From Ruminococcus sp. (GTDB taxonomy: Bacteria > Bacillota_A > Clostridia > Oscillospirales > Ruminococcaceae), in assembly GCA_017418765.1 (NCBI GenBank), contig JAFOMV010000149.1, positions 1 through 21,942 on the forward strand: 21,942 bases of DNA. Direction: 5' to 3'. The notes below the pieces were generated by a model. The model had not been told where the DNA came from. It did no database searches and saw nothing but the letters and a program-made list of their open reading frames with translations. Below, in pieces: positions 7,517 through 14,903 of this stretch; position 1 is the first letter of the stretch; each line of letters starts with the position of its first letter. A program made the translations under genes and the position numbers.

Positions 7517-7541
7517 GTGCAGACTTTGTTTTTTTATTCAA
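7512..7541 (-). promoter_or_regulatory. Probable rbr promoter
   Basis: On the minus strand TTGAAT (7541-7536), an 18-nt spacer and CATAAT (7517-7512). The hexamers are less than perfect. Transcription would start inside the palindrome 7491-7516, giving a leader of only about 15 nt. Confidence 0.5.
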
Positions 7542-7545
7542 ATAA

Positions 7546-7559
7546 GGTGTTGCCTTAAA
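7546..7559. repeat. Isolated repeat end GGTGTTGCCTTAAA
   Basis: An exact copy of the 14-mer at 6858-6871, and one base different from the right end of the element at 18138-18151. It sits between the ohrR stop and the rbr promoter, with no matching partner end visible nearby. Confidence 0.6.
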
Positions 7560-7571
7560 GGTAAGAGCTGA

Positions 7572-8018
7572 TCATACTTGTCCGAGTATTTTATACAGCA
7601 GACCGTAAAGAGTGCTTGCTTCATCCTGACTGAGAGAGACGCAGCTTCCTATCTTAGAAGGGATCTTTACTGCTTCATCTTTGAGTTTAATTCCGTTATC
7701 AGTTATCTCAGCGATAAGTACTCTTTCATCGTTTTCGCTTCGTTTGCGTGAAATAAAACCCTTAGATTCAAGACTTTTAAGCACAGGGGTAAGTGTACCC
7801 GAATCAAGAAAAAGCTTTTTACCGAGTTCCTTTACGCTGACGGAACCATACTCCCATAATACCATCATAGCGATATACTGTGTGTAGGTAAGATCAAGTT
7901 TATCAAGAAATGGACGGTATTTTTTTATGATCTCTCTTGAACATGCGTATAGAGGAAAACAAAGCTGATTTTCCAGTTTGATCGCATCATATGAGCAGGT
8001 CTCGCTGTTTTCAGGCAT
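7572..8018 (-). CDS. ohrR: OhrR, organic hydroperoxide-sensing MarR-family repressor
   Basis: 148 aa winged-helix regulator. The N-terminal segment LENQLCFPLYACSREI and the following KYRPFLDKLDLTYTQY match the OhrR signature: the cysteine in QLCF (residue 20 here, equivalent to Bacillus Cys15) is the peroxide-reactive one, with the conserved tyrosines that bond to it when it is oxidised. The DNA-binding part SVKELGKKLFLDSGTLTPVLKSLESKGFISRKRS and the wing SENDERVLI are well conserved. An extra cysteine follows in YACS. The start at 8018 is preferred because GAGG lies 9 nt upstream and the length before LENQLC fits the family; an ATG at 8033 would add five residues. Either way the start overlaps the end of the TSCPD gene, so the two are cotranscribed. 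The usual partner gene ohr is absent; rubrerythrin is next. Confidence 0.9.
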   Translation of the reverse strand: MPENSETCSYDAIKLENQLCFPLYACSREIIKKYRPFLDKLDLTYTQYIAMMVLWEYGSVSVKELGKKLFLDSGTLTPVLKSLESKGFISRKRSENDERVLIAEITDNGIKLKDEAVKIPSKIGSCVSLSQDEASTLYGLLYKILGQV

Positions 8019-8271
8019 TTTTCTGTGCCTCATAAGCCTGACGGACTGCTATAGCGAGCTGATCTGCACATGAAGTAGGACGTCTTCCGCAGAGATTGCC
8101 CTTGAGCTTAGCCTCTATTTCCTCAACAGTCATACCGTCAACGAGTTTTGATATAGCTTTAAGATTGCCGTTGCATCCTCCGTAAAATGATACATTTGTG
8201 ATAACATTTCCGTCTATGTGGAAATTTATCTCCTGTGAGCAGACATTCTGGGTCTTGTATGTGTAATCCAT
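8011..8271 (-). CDS. TSCPD domain-containing protein (TIGR03905-type)
   Basis: 86 aa. The whole chain is one TSCPD domain, named after a conserved Thr-Ser-Cys segment, seen here as GRRPTSCADQLA. Other cysteines are in QNVCSQE, GGCNG and NLCGR, so four in all, a pattern compatible with metal or redox binding. The domain also occurs at the end of some vitamin B12-dependent ribonucleotide reductases; the small stand-alone form has no established function. GGAGG lies directly before the ATG at 8271; a longer frame to 8307 lacks such support. It is the first gene of an operon with ohrR, overlapping it by 8 nt, behind a consensus promoter with an operator-like palindrome. A role in handling oxidised thiols or metals is inferred from that setting only. 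Confidence 0.85.
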   Translation of the reverse strand: MDYTYKTQNVCSQEINFHIDGNVITNVSFYGGCNGNLKAISKLVDGMTVEEIEAKLKGNLCGRRPTSCADQLAIAVRQAYEAQKNA

Positions 8272-8297
8272 AGAAATACCTCCATAATAATTATCGG

Positions 8298-8340
8298 TTG
8301 AGCTCAATTAGATTTTACACTATTTTTTTGCGTTTGTCAA
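8298..8340 (-). promoter_or_regulatory. Promoter and operator-like palindrome of the TSCPD-ohrR operon
   Basis: On the minus strand TTGACA (8340-8335), 17-nt spacer, TAAAAT (8317-8312). The perfect palindrome TTGAGCTCAA (8298-8307) lies just past the -10, over the expected start site, a good place for autoregulation by OhrR. It is not the Bacillus OhrR box, so the regulator is inferred. Confidence 0.75.
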
Positions 8341-8422
8341 TAGGGGAGTTTAATATTTATGTTAGCCGATGCAAATATTTAGTACAGAACAGTACTGTGA
8401 ATGTTCCGCATTTATCATAAAC

Positions 8423-8451
8423 TTGCATGATACTTAAAGATGTGCTATAAT
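8423..8451 (+). promoter_or_regulatory. Promoter of the DUF3737-patB-MATE operon
   Basis: TTGCAT (8423-8428), 17-nt spacer, TATAAT (8446-8451) with extended -10 TG (TGCTATAAT). The same TGTGCTATAATATT sequence occurs at the 15543 gene promoter. The leader is about 33 nt. Confidence 0.75.
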
Positions 8452-8490
8452 ATTAATTATAACTAACATAGTTTTTTGCAGGAGGAAAAT

Positions 8491-9330
8491 ATGGAAAAAC
8501 TGAAACAGAGGTATTTCAGCGGAGAACGTGCATTATTTCGAGCCGCTGACCTTGATATAACAGATTCAGTATTTGATGACGGAGAATCTCCCTTGAAGCA
8601 CAGCAGCAACATAAAGCTTTCAAATTCGATGTTCAAGTGGAAATATCCGATTTGGTACAGTAAGGATATAACTATGGAAAACTGCTCTGTATTTGAGATG
8701 GGGCGTGCAGGTATATGGTATACAGATAATATAGCAATAAAGAATACTATGATCGAAGCCCCGAAAAATTTCCGCAGATGCAGCGGCGTAACGCTTGATA
8801 ACGTCAGCTTCTCGAATGCTGCCGAGACTTTATGGAATTGTCGGGATGTAAGCCTTTGTGATGTAACTGCAAAAGGAGATTACTTTGCTATGAACTGTTC
8901 ATCTCTTTCAGCAGACAGACTGAAGCTTACAGGCAATTACAGCTTTGACGGATGTGAAGACCTTCATATCAGAAATTCCGTACTTCTGAGCAAGGATGCT
9001 TTCTGGAACTGTAAAAATGTTACAGTTGAGGATTCTTTTGTATCCGGCGAATACTTTGGCTGGAATTCCGAAAACATAACACTCATAAACTGTACTGTGG
9101 AAAGCCTTCAGGGTTTCTGCTTTATAAAAGGTCTTGTCATGAAGAACTGCACACTGATAAATACTACACTTGCATTTGAGTATTCAGATGTGGATGCTGA
9201 GATAAACAGCCGTATCGATAGTGTTAAAAATCCATCAAGCGGCATAATACGTGCAGATTCTATCGGAGAGGTCATAATGGAAGATGACAAGGTGGATACA
9301 TCAAAAACTACTATAATCACCAAGGAGTAA
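8491..9330 (+). CDS. DUF3737 family protein, predicted right-handed beta-helix
   Basis: 279 aa. It consists almost entirely of short repeating strands with regularly placed Asn, Cys and aromatic residues (for example WYSKDITMENCSVF, WNCRDVSLCDVTA, WNCKNVTVEDSFV, WNSENITLINCTV), about 20 residues per turn, typical of a parallel beta-helix. The pattern and the N-terminal segment QRYFSGERALF fit DUF3737, a bacterial family of unknown function. No signal peptide is visible, so it is probably cytoplasmic. GGAGG (8481-8485) sets the ATG at 8491; an upstream TTG at 8476 is inside the leader. The aminotransferase gene starts 2 nt after its stop. Pectate-lyase-like fold does not imply pectinase activity here. 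Confidence 0.88.
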   Translation: MEKLKQRYFSGERALFRAADLDITDSVFDDGESPLKHSSNIKLSNSMFKWKYPIWYSKDITMENCSVFEMGRAGIWYTDNIAIKNTMIEAPKNFRRCSGVTLDNVSFSNAAETLWNCRDVSLCDVTAKGDYFAMNCSSLSADRLKLTGNYSFDGCEDLHIRNSVLLSKDAFWNCKNVTVEDSFVSGEYFGWNSENITLINCTVESLQGFCFIKGLVMKNCTLINTTLAFEYSDVDAEINSRIDSVKNPSSGIIRADSIGEVIMEDDKVDTSKTTIITKE

Positions 9331-9332
9331 AC

Positions 9333-10502
9333 ATGAAATACGATTTTGATGCTGTAACAAACAGACGTGGAACCGATTCACTTAAATGGGATATCGGAGA
9401 AAAAGAACTTCCTATGTGGGTAGCGGATATGGATTTCCGTACTGCTCCTGATATAATCAGTGCGCTGACAAAACGTGCTGAACAAGGAATATATGGTTAC
9501 TCCACTGTACCTGATGAATGGTATGAAGCTTATATAGGATGGTGGAGGAAAAGGCATGGGATAGAGTACAAAAAAAGCCATCTCATATTCAGCACAGGTG
9601 TGATACCTATAATATCAAGCTGCGTGAGAAAACTCACTACCCCTGCGGAAAATGTACTTATCATGACGCCTGTGTACAATATCTTCTTCAATTGTATCAG
9701 GAACAACGGTAGGAATATCATACAGTTTCCGCTTGACAATAACGGGGGCGAGTACAGCATAGATATGGAAAAACTTGAAAAAGCTCTTGCTGACCCTCAG
9801 ACAACGCTGATGATCCTTTGCAATCCGCATAACCCCATCGGAAAGATATGGGACAGAGATACTCTTTCAAAAATAGGTGAGCTTGCCTTTGATAATGGCG
9901 TTACTGTAATATCCGATGAGATACACTGCGATATCACCGATCCTGGCAGAAACTATATACCGTTTGCATCGGTATCTGAAAAATGCAGGGATAACTGTGT
10001 GGTATGCATATCTCCGACAAAGGCATTCAATCTTGCAGGCATACAGACTGCGGCGGCGGCAGTACCTGATAATAAGCTGAGACATAAGGTGTGGAGGGCA
10101 CTCAATACTGATGAAGTTGCTGAGCCTAATGTATTTGCAGTAAAGGCTGCTGAGGCAGCTTTCAACTGCGGCGGAGAATGGCTGGATGAGTTAAGGGAGT
10201 ACATTTTCTCAAATAAACAGATAGTGTCAGAATGTATAGAAAATGAACTTCCCATGCTCAGGCTGATAAAGTCAGAGGCAACATATCTTCTCTGGATAGA
10301 CTGCTCTGCTGTAACTGACGATGCATCTGCCCTTGCAGAGTTTATAAGAAAGGATACGGGATTGTTCCTTTCAAGCGGAGCGCAGTATGGTATAGGCGGC
10401 GAGAAATTTCTGCGTATGAATATAGCCTGTCCTGCAAGCATGGTAAAGGATGGCCTTGAGAGACTTGTATCATCCGTGAAAGCATATATTGCCAATGAAT
10501 GA
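9333..10502 (+). CDS. patB: PatB/MalY-type aminotransferase (probable cystathionine beta-lyase)
   Basis: 389 aa PLP enzyme of aminotransferase fold type I. The N-terminus DAVTNRRGTDSLKWD and LPMWVADMDF are the signature of the MalY/PatB group, followed by the cofactor residues N164 in CNPHNPIGK, D195 in SDEIH, and the Schiff-base lysine K230 in SPTKAFNLAG. Members cleave cystathionine or cysteine to pyruvate, ammonia and a thiol; some also act as transaminases, and MalY has a separate regulatory role, so the exact substrate is open. The Shine-Dalgarno AAGGAG lies inside the last codons of the DUF3737 gene, and the ATG is 2 nt past its stop. The stop overlaps the MATE exporter start, so the three genes form one translationally linked unit. 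Confidence 0.92.
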   Translation: MKYDFDAVTNRRGTDSLKWDIGEKELPMWVADMDFRTAPDIISALTKRAEQGIYGYSTVPDEWYEAYIGWWRKRHGIEYKKSHLIFSTGVIPIISSCVRKLTTPAENVLIMTPVYNIFFNCIRNNGRNIIQFPLDNNGGEYSIDMEKLEKALADPQTTLMILCNPHNPIGKIWDRDTLSKIGELAFDNGVTVISDEIHCDITDPGRNYIPFASVSEKCRDNCVVCISPTKAFNLAGIQTAAAAVPDNKLRHKVWRALNTDEVAEPNVFAVKAAEAAFNCGGEWLDELREYIFSNKQIVSECIENELPMLRLIKSEATYLLWIDCSAVTDDASALAEFIRKDTGLFLSSGAQYGIGGEKFLRMNIACPASMVKDGLERLVSSVKAYIANE

Positions 10503-11895
10503 ACTTATAACAAAAGATACCTCCATCCGTAATCTTATCAGAAATGTGTTCCGACTGGGCATACCTGCTATCCTTGCTGAGATAACCTCAGTCATAATGC
10601 AGTATATCGACGCTGCTATGGTAGGAAGTCTTGGAAAAGAGGGGACTGCCGCAATAGGTCTTGTAAGTACATCTACATGGCTTATCGGAGGATTGTGCAT
10701 ATCTGCGGCTATGGGTTTTTCAGTACAGACAGCCCATATGATAGGCGCTGAAAAGTACAGTGAAGCCCGTAATGTGCTGAGGCAGTCTCTTATAGTAAAT
10801 CTTGTTTTCAGTATCATACTTGCTGCTGCTGCCTTTTCCATAAGCGGAGTTCTTCCGGTATGGCTCGGAGGTGAAAAAGCTATACAAAGCAGCGCATCCT
10901 CATATTTTATTATATTTGCACTCACGCTGCCGTTTGAGCAGTTAAGGATGCTTTCGGCGCAGATGCTGCAATGCAGCGGAAATATGAAAACTCCAAGTAT
11001 TCTGAATATACTTTTGTGTATACTTGATGTTATCTTTAATTATCTGCTGATATTCCCTACAAGAGAGGTTACTGTTCCTTTTTTATCCGAAAGAATAACT
11101 GTTTGGGGTGCAGGTCTTGGCGTAAAGGGCGCAGCTCTCGGTACATCGATGTCTGAGATAGCAGTTTCGATCGTTATGGCATATTTTCTGATGTTCCGTT
11201 CAGATAAGCTTTCATTGAAACTGGGCGGAAGCTGGAAGCTGAAAATGAGATGTATGAAAAATGCTCTCCGGATATCTCTGCCTGCTGCATTCGAGCATAC
11301 AGCGACCTGCGGAGCATATGTGGCTGCTACAAAAATAACAGCTCCCCTCGGAAGTACCGCTATTGCTGCAAATTCGCTTGCTGTAACGGCAGAAAGCTTC
11401 TGTTATATGCCGGGGTACGGTACAGGTACCGCTGCAACTACACTTATAGGGCAGAGTCTCGGCGCAAAGCGTAAGGACCTTGCCAAAAGATACGCATGGA
11501 TAACTATATCCATAGGCACAGGTATAATGACTATGGCGGCAGTTATAATGTATTTTGCTGCACCTTATATGTTTTCGGTGCTTACGTCTTCCGAGGAAGT
11601 AAGGCAGCTGGGTGTGAAGGTTCTCAGGATAGAAGCTTTTGCGGAACCTCTTTATGCTGCTTCAATAGTATGCTCGGGAGTACTGCGTGGTGCAGGTGAC
11701 ACACTTGCTCCAAGCATAATAAACCTTGTAAGTATGTGGGGCGTAAGGATAGTTCTCTCGCTGATACTCGTGTCTCATATGGGACTTATAGGTATATGGC
11801 TTGCAATGGCGATAGAGCTTTGCTGCCGGGGGATACTGATGCTTATACGTACTGTTAATGGCAAATGGCTCAGAAAAGATATTATCAGGACATAA
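10495..11895 (+). CDS. MATE family multidrug/metabolite exporter
   Basis: 466 aa with about twelve hydrophobic spans in two similar halves, as usual for MATE cation-coupled exporters. The N-terminal RLGIPAILAEITSVIMQYIDAAMVG and the second-half counterpart ISLPAAFEHTATCGAYVAATKI are the repeated helix-1 regions, and GYGTGTAATTLIGQSLGAK and CSGVLRGAGDT are typical family segments. The ATG at 10495 lies 8 nt inside the patB coding region in another frame and has no clear Shine-Dalgarno, so translation is probably coupled to patB. A TTG at 10489 in the same frame is a less likely start. The operon suggests export of a compound linked to the PatB-type lyase or its substrates, but nothing in the sequence names it. 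Confidence 0.93.
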   Translation: MNELITKDTSIRNLIRNVFRLGIPAILAEITSVIMQYIDAAMVGSLGKEGTAAIGLVSTSTWLIGGLCISAAMGFSVQTAHMIGAEKYSEARNVLRQSLIVNLVFSIILAAAAFSISGVLPVWLGGEKAIQSSASSYFIIFALTLPFEQLRMLSAQMLQCSGNMKTPSILNILLCILDVIFNYLLIFPTREVTVPFLSERITVWGAGLGVKGAALGTSMSEIAVSIVMAYFLMFRSDKLSLKLGGSWKLKMRCMKNALRISLPAAFEHTATCGAYVAATKITAPLGSTAIAANSLAVTAESFCYMPGYGTGTAATTLIGQSLGAKRKDLAKRYAWITISIGTGIMTMAAVIMYFAAPYMFSVLTSSEEVRQLGVKVLRIEAFAEPLYAASIVCSGVLRGAGDTLAPSIINLVSMWGVRIVLSLILVSHMGLIGIWLAMAIELCCRGILMLIRTVNGKWLRKDIIRT

Positions 11896-11898
11896 AAC

Positions 11899-11940
11899 CA
11901 ATTCGGGGGAAACTCTTATGATAGAGTTTCCCCCGAATTG
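11899..11940. terminator. Perfect 18-bp stem between the MATE gene and agrD
   Basis: CAATTCGGGGGAAACTCT (11899-11916) and AGAGTTTCCCCCGAATTG (11923-11940) pair without mismatch around a 6-nt loop. It lies between two converging genes, 3 nt after the MATE stop and 22 nt beyond the agrD stop. The T tract is weak on both sides (TTTT on the minus strand), so it is a terminator or bidirectional mRNA 3'-end stabiliser. Confidence 0.8.
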
Positions 11941-11962
11941 TCATGTTATGATTTAAGGACAG

Positions 11963-12118
11963 TTATATTTTTTTAAGAGCCTTTATGTCCTCAGGTTCTT
12001 CAGGCTGATATGTGAGCCACATACAGGTGGAATTTGAAGTTATTATGGAAGTTGTTACAGCACAGAAAGCGATGAGTGTTCCGAATTTTACAGCTAAAGA
12101 ATGAAGCTTATTTTTCAT
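11963..12118 (-). CDS. agrD: AgrD-like cyclic lactone autoinducer precursor
   Basis: 51 aa. An amphipathic N-terminal helix (MKNKLHSLAVKFGTLIAF) leads to a small hydrophobic region, then NSTCMWLTYQPEEPEDIKALKKI. C32 followed by M-W-L-T would form the five-residue thiolactone ring, and the acidic tail from Y37 (YQPEEPED) is the conserved AgrB recognition and removal segment. The core closely resembles, from memory, the Clostridium perfringens signal (TSACLWFT followed by HQPEEP). The start at 12118 follows GGAGGG by 7 nt; the frame extends further upstream but without support. The gene overlaps the end of agrB by 11 nt, the classical agrB-agrD arrangement. The N-terminal end of the mature peptide cannot be read from sequence. 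Confidence 0.9.
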   Translation of the reverse strand: MKNKLHSLAVKFGTLIAFCAVTTSIITSNSTCMWLTYQPEEPEDIKALKKI

Positions 12119-12707
12119 GATGTTCCCTCCTTTCTTGTTTGCAGGCATTGATGACCGCACCAAAGATAAGCATAAGCGAAAGAGATATCCATACAGAAGC
12201 CAGTACCATAGATGATCTTTTCTGTCCGAGTAGGAAAAGCGAGACAGAAAAGAACATTTCAGTCAGCAGTACAGCGATCCCTTTTGTGCGGTATTTTCTT
12301 CGTTCAGCTTTACCCAGCGGCTTATGTATGTCGCTTATCGGCATAAGCACGATCAATATCAAAGCTGCTGAAACAGCAAGAGCATAAAACGGTATGAGCA
12401 TCCTCTCAGCGTGTGATATCAGCAGGAGTGAACCGACGAGCATAATGAGCGATATGATGCAGCATTTTCTCGGAGTTGCTGCATGGTATCCGCCGGCGTA
12501 TATCCTGAGGGGAATGTATGAAGCGGTAAACAGGGCAGTTTCTGCAAGCATATCCGCTGATATACCTATCAACACAAACAGGGCAATATTAAAGATAGTG
12601 TCGAGCATATGCATAATGCCCCATCTGCATACAACTTCCTTACTTTTATCGATTATCCCATGCTCAAGCATGATACCGACAAATCTGTCTGCCGTTTTCA
12701 CAAACAT
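12108..12707 (-). CDS. agrB: AgrB-like accessory gene regulator, autoinducer-processing membrane peptidase
   Basis: 199 aa membrane cysteine endopeptidase that cuts the AgrD C-terminal tail and closes the thiolactone. The catalytic pair is H75 in GGYHA and C82 in TPRKC, with the same 7-residue spacing as Staphylococcus H77/C84. Several hydrophobic spans follow, and a basic tail (CKQERREHHEK). A modest AAGG ribosome binding site lies about 11 nt upstream. The 126-nt gap after agrC is AT-rich with TATAAT-like sequences (minus strand, around 12745-12755) but no good -35, so separate transcription of agrB-agrD is possible and not shown. It overlaps agrD. Confidence 0.92.
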   Translation of the reverse strand: MFVKTADRFVGIMLEHGIIDKSKEVVCRWGIMHMLDTIFNIALFVLIGISADMLAETALFTASYIPLRIYAGGYHAATPRKCCIISLIMLVGSLLLISHAERMLIPFYALAVSAALILIVLMPISDIHKPLGKAERRKYRTKGIAVLLTEMFFSVSLFLLGQKRSSMVLASVWISLSLMLIFGAVINACKQERREHHEK

Positions 12708-12833
12708 TATAGATCAACCTTCTCATATGTTTTTGCGCTCTGTAATTATATTATATACATTTTTTCCTTTATTATCCGTATTATGGTACAAGTGGTAGCA
12801 GATTAGGGTATAAAATGCATTGAGCTGACATTA

Positions 12834-14042
12834 TTATTCAATGCTGTCATACATGACTACTGTAGTCTTATAGCAGTCGTTATTGCTTGTTGATTCAAGC
12901 TGTCTGCCGTATTTGCGGAGTGTGTGGTTGACGCTAAGCAGACCTATGCCATGCTCCTGACCGTCATCTTCTCTTTTGTAGTAAGGGTCAAAGGTATTTC
13001 TGATATCTATCCTGACCACTCCTCGGCTGTAAACTATAGCAACATCAAGACGCCGCTTCTGTGTATGGCGGAGTGCATATACAGCGTTATCCATAAGATT
13101 GCCAAGAATGATGGTAATGTCAAAAGGAGTAATATTTAGCTTGTGCGGTATATCTGCCTTATATGATATCTCAGCACCTGCTTCAGAGGCAAGTGACAGT
13201 TCGTAATTCATAAGGCAGTCTACATCGGTATTTCCTGTTTTGGAAAATTCCTTGCTTTCCGTAATGGCACCGTCAAGTTCATTGAGATAGTTCCTCAGCT
13301 CCTTGTTGTGACAGTCAGATGAAAGTTCACTTAGTTTGTTAAGGTGCTTTCGGAAGTCATGTCTGAGGTAACGCATTTTTTCCTGAGATAAGCTCATGAC
13401 TGTAAGCTGATTCCTGTAGTAGGTGTTCAAAGTTTCGATAAGTTTCAGCCTGTGTTTCGTTTCCCATTCCTGCTGTTCAAGATTGTAGATATAGAAATTG
13501 AGAAAATTTATACACATCAGCACTAATACTATCAGGTAGTCATGCTTTGAATCATCGTTTATGGTGAGTATGCCTATGAGAATAGTACCAAGAGCCGTAA
13601 AAACAAGGAACCATGAGTATTTTGAACGAAATGGAAGCTCAGCTTTATTTCTTGTATAGTGTCTGAAAAAAGATGAGAGAATGAGAACGCTTACTCCCTG
13701 CATAAGACCGCTTTCGGCAAATACATTATCACCTATGACAGCGAGACTTGCCCAGTCAGCGAACATACATACAGCGCAAGAAGAAACAGCTCCGAAAAGC
13801 TTTTTGATTATATAGCTTTTATACTGCAGCGATATTATCAGAGGAGAGAGTATATTCAGCATCAGATTAAGAGTGCTGTCATGAAGCATAAGCCATCCTG
13901 CTGTGCTGATAATAAAGAAAAGTGCGTAGCTGAGGTTCTTTATAATGATGCTTAGCCTTGATTTTCCGAGGAATGAATCAAGAAAGATATATATGGCGTA
14001 TACGTGTATAGCATTTGAAGTTATGTAAAGTATCGTTTCCAT
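12834..14042 (-). CDS. agrC: AgrC-like sensor histidine kinase
   Basis: 402 aa. The N-terminal half (about residues 1-185) has six or seven hydrophobic spans, the peptide-sensing membrane domain of the AgrC type. After a linker with coiled-coil character comes the phosphoacceptor box RHDFRKHL with H228, then the ATPase domain: N-box LGNLMDNAVYAL (N315, N319) and G-box GIGLLSVNHTLRKYG (365-379). The kinase is of the HPK10 type that pairs with LytTR response regulators. GAGGTG precedes the ATG at 14042; the frame is open to 14096 but that would overlap agrA. It starts 10 nt after the agrA stop, so the pair is one operon. Its ligand is most likely the AgrD product encoded downstream. Confidence 0.93.
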   Translation of the reverse strand: METILYITSNAIHVYAIYIFLDSFLGKSRLSIIIKNLSYALFFIISTAGWLMLHDSTLNLMLNILSPLIISLQYKSYIIKKLFGAVSSCAVCMFADWASLAVIGDNVFAESGLMQGVSVLILSSFFRHYTRNKAELPFRSKYSWFLVFTALGTILIGILTINDDSKHDYLIVLVLMCINFLNFYIYNLEQQEWETKHRLKLIETLNTYYRNQLTVMSLSQEKMRYLRHDFRKHLNKLSELSSDCHNKELRNYLNELDGAITESKEFSKTGNTDVDCLMNYELSLASEAGAEISYKADIPHKLNITPFDITIILGNLMDNAVYALRHTQKRRLDVAIVYSRGVVRIDIRNTFDPYYKREDDGQEHGIGLLSVNHTLRKYGRQLESTSNNDCYKTTVVMYDSIE

Positions 14043-14052
14043 GTTATTCACC

Positions 14053-14754
14053 TCAGATGCCTGCAAGCCTGTTGCGTACTGTGTTCTGACATCCACGGCT
14101 TACATACAATCCCGAATCGTCAGTAAGACGTATGACTTTAGCTGTGGCATCTGTGATATGATCGATATTAACGTATACACCTCTTGATATGCATAGAAAA
14201 CGTTCTTTATCGTTGTGGATTATATCCGAAATTTTGCCGTACGCTGAAAAGACACCGTTTTTCGTGTGGAATACAGCCTTTTTTCTGTCACTTTCAAGAT
14301 ACAGGACTTCTCTGGTCCTTATCCTGTGTCTGACATTATCAAGCGTATATTCAAGAAAGGTGTCTGAATTTCTATAATAATCCATAAAAGCAAGCATACA
14401 TCTTTTGAATTCCTCCTCTTTTAAAGGCTTTAGAAGAAATTCCAGCGGACGTATGCGGAAAAGCTCCATTGCATGTGTATCCGCAGATGAAATAAAAACT
14501 ATCTGTATCTCATAGTTCTTTAGTTTCTTTCTCAGCATAAAGCCGAGGTCAGTGCCGGTCATGCCTGTAAATTCGATATCAAGAAATATCAGGTCATATC
14601 TGCACCCGCATTGCAGTTTTTCTGCAAGATCTTCACAGGCGGTAAAGTAATCAACTTTAAGATCATATTCATAATTCATTTCAAATCTGCTGAAATAGAG
14701 CAGAAGCCTATTGTGTACTGACAGATCATCATCTGTTACTGCTATCCTTATCAT
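14053..14754 (-). CDS. agrA: AgrA-like LytTR response regulator
   Basis: 233 aa. Receiver domain with acidic D8-D10, phosphoacceptor D59 in LIFLDIEF, a switch serine in VFISSAD and K in FLLKP. The C-terminal half (from about residue 135) is a LytTR DNA-binding domain: RTREVLYLESDRKKAVFHT, then FLCISRGVYVNIDHI. GGAGG lies 6-7 nt before the ATG. It is the first gene of agrA-agrC and heads the whole cassette; the order A, C, B, D differs from the staphylococcal B-D-C-A. No clear promoter was found upstream. Targets of LytTR regulators are direct repeats about 12 nt apart; I did not find a convincing pair in the adjacent spacer. Confidence 0.92.
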   Translation of the reverse strand: MIRIAVTDDDLSVHNRLLLYFSRFEMNYEYDLKVDYFTACEDLAEKLQCGCRYDLIFLDIEFTGMTGTDLGFMLRKKLKNYEIQIVFISSADTHAMELFRIRPLEFLLKPLKEEEFKRCMLAFMDYYRNSDTFLEYTLDNVRHRIRTREVLYLESDRKKAVFHTKNGVFSAYGKISDIIHNDKERFLCISRGVYVNIDHITDATAKVIRLTDDSGLYVSRGCQNTVRNRLAGI

Positions 14755-14846
14755 TTTTTCCTCCAGAATTTGATCGCCTGTTTATGTCTGTTTCCCCATT
14801 AGGCGAATCTGTATGTCATAAATTATTGCTCCTTTAAAACAAAACC

Positions 14847-14903
14847 TTGACGAAAGATCTGACTGTGCATCTTCAGTGCGATATTTGCGTGATGTTGCCT
14901 TAA
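14847..14903. repeat. Decayed right end of the 17818-18151 repeat element
   Basis: TTGACGAAAGATCTG, GCATCTTCAG and GATGTTGCCTTAA follow in the same order and spacing as TCTGACGAAAAAATCTG, GCATCTTCAG and GGTGTTGCCCTAAA at 18085-18151. The similarity stops at 14847, so only the right end is left. Confidence 0.7.

Noticed and set aside
8388..8395. CAGTACTG palindrome upstream of the DUF3737 promoter
   Set aside because: Eight bases, expected often by chance, with no second copy nearby.
12745..12778. Separate promoter for agrB-agrD
   Set aside because: TATAAT-like hexamers exist on the minus strand, but no -35 hexamer at the right distance; in such AT-rich sequence this is weak evidence.
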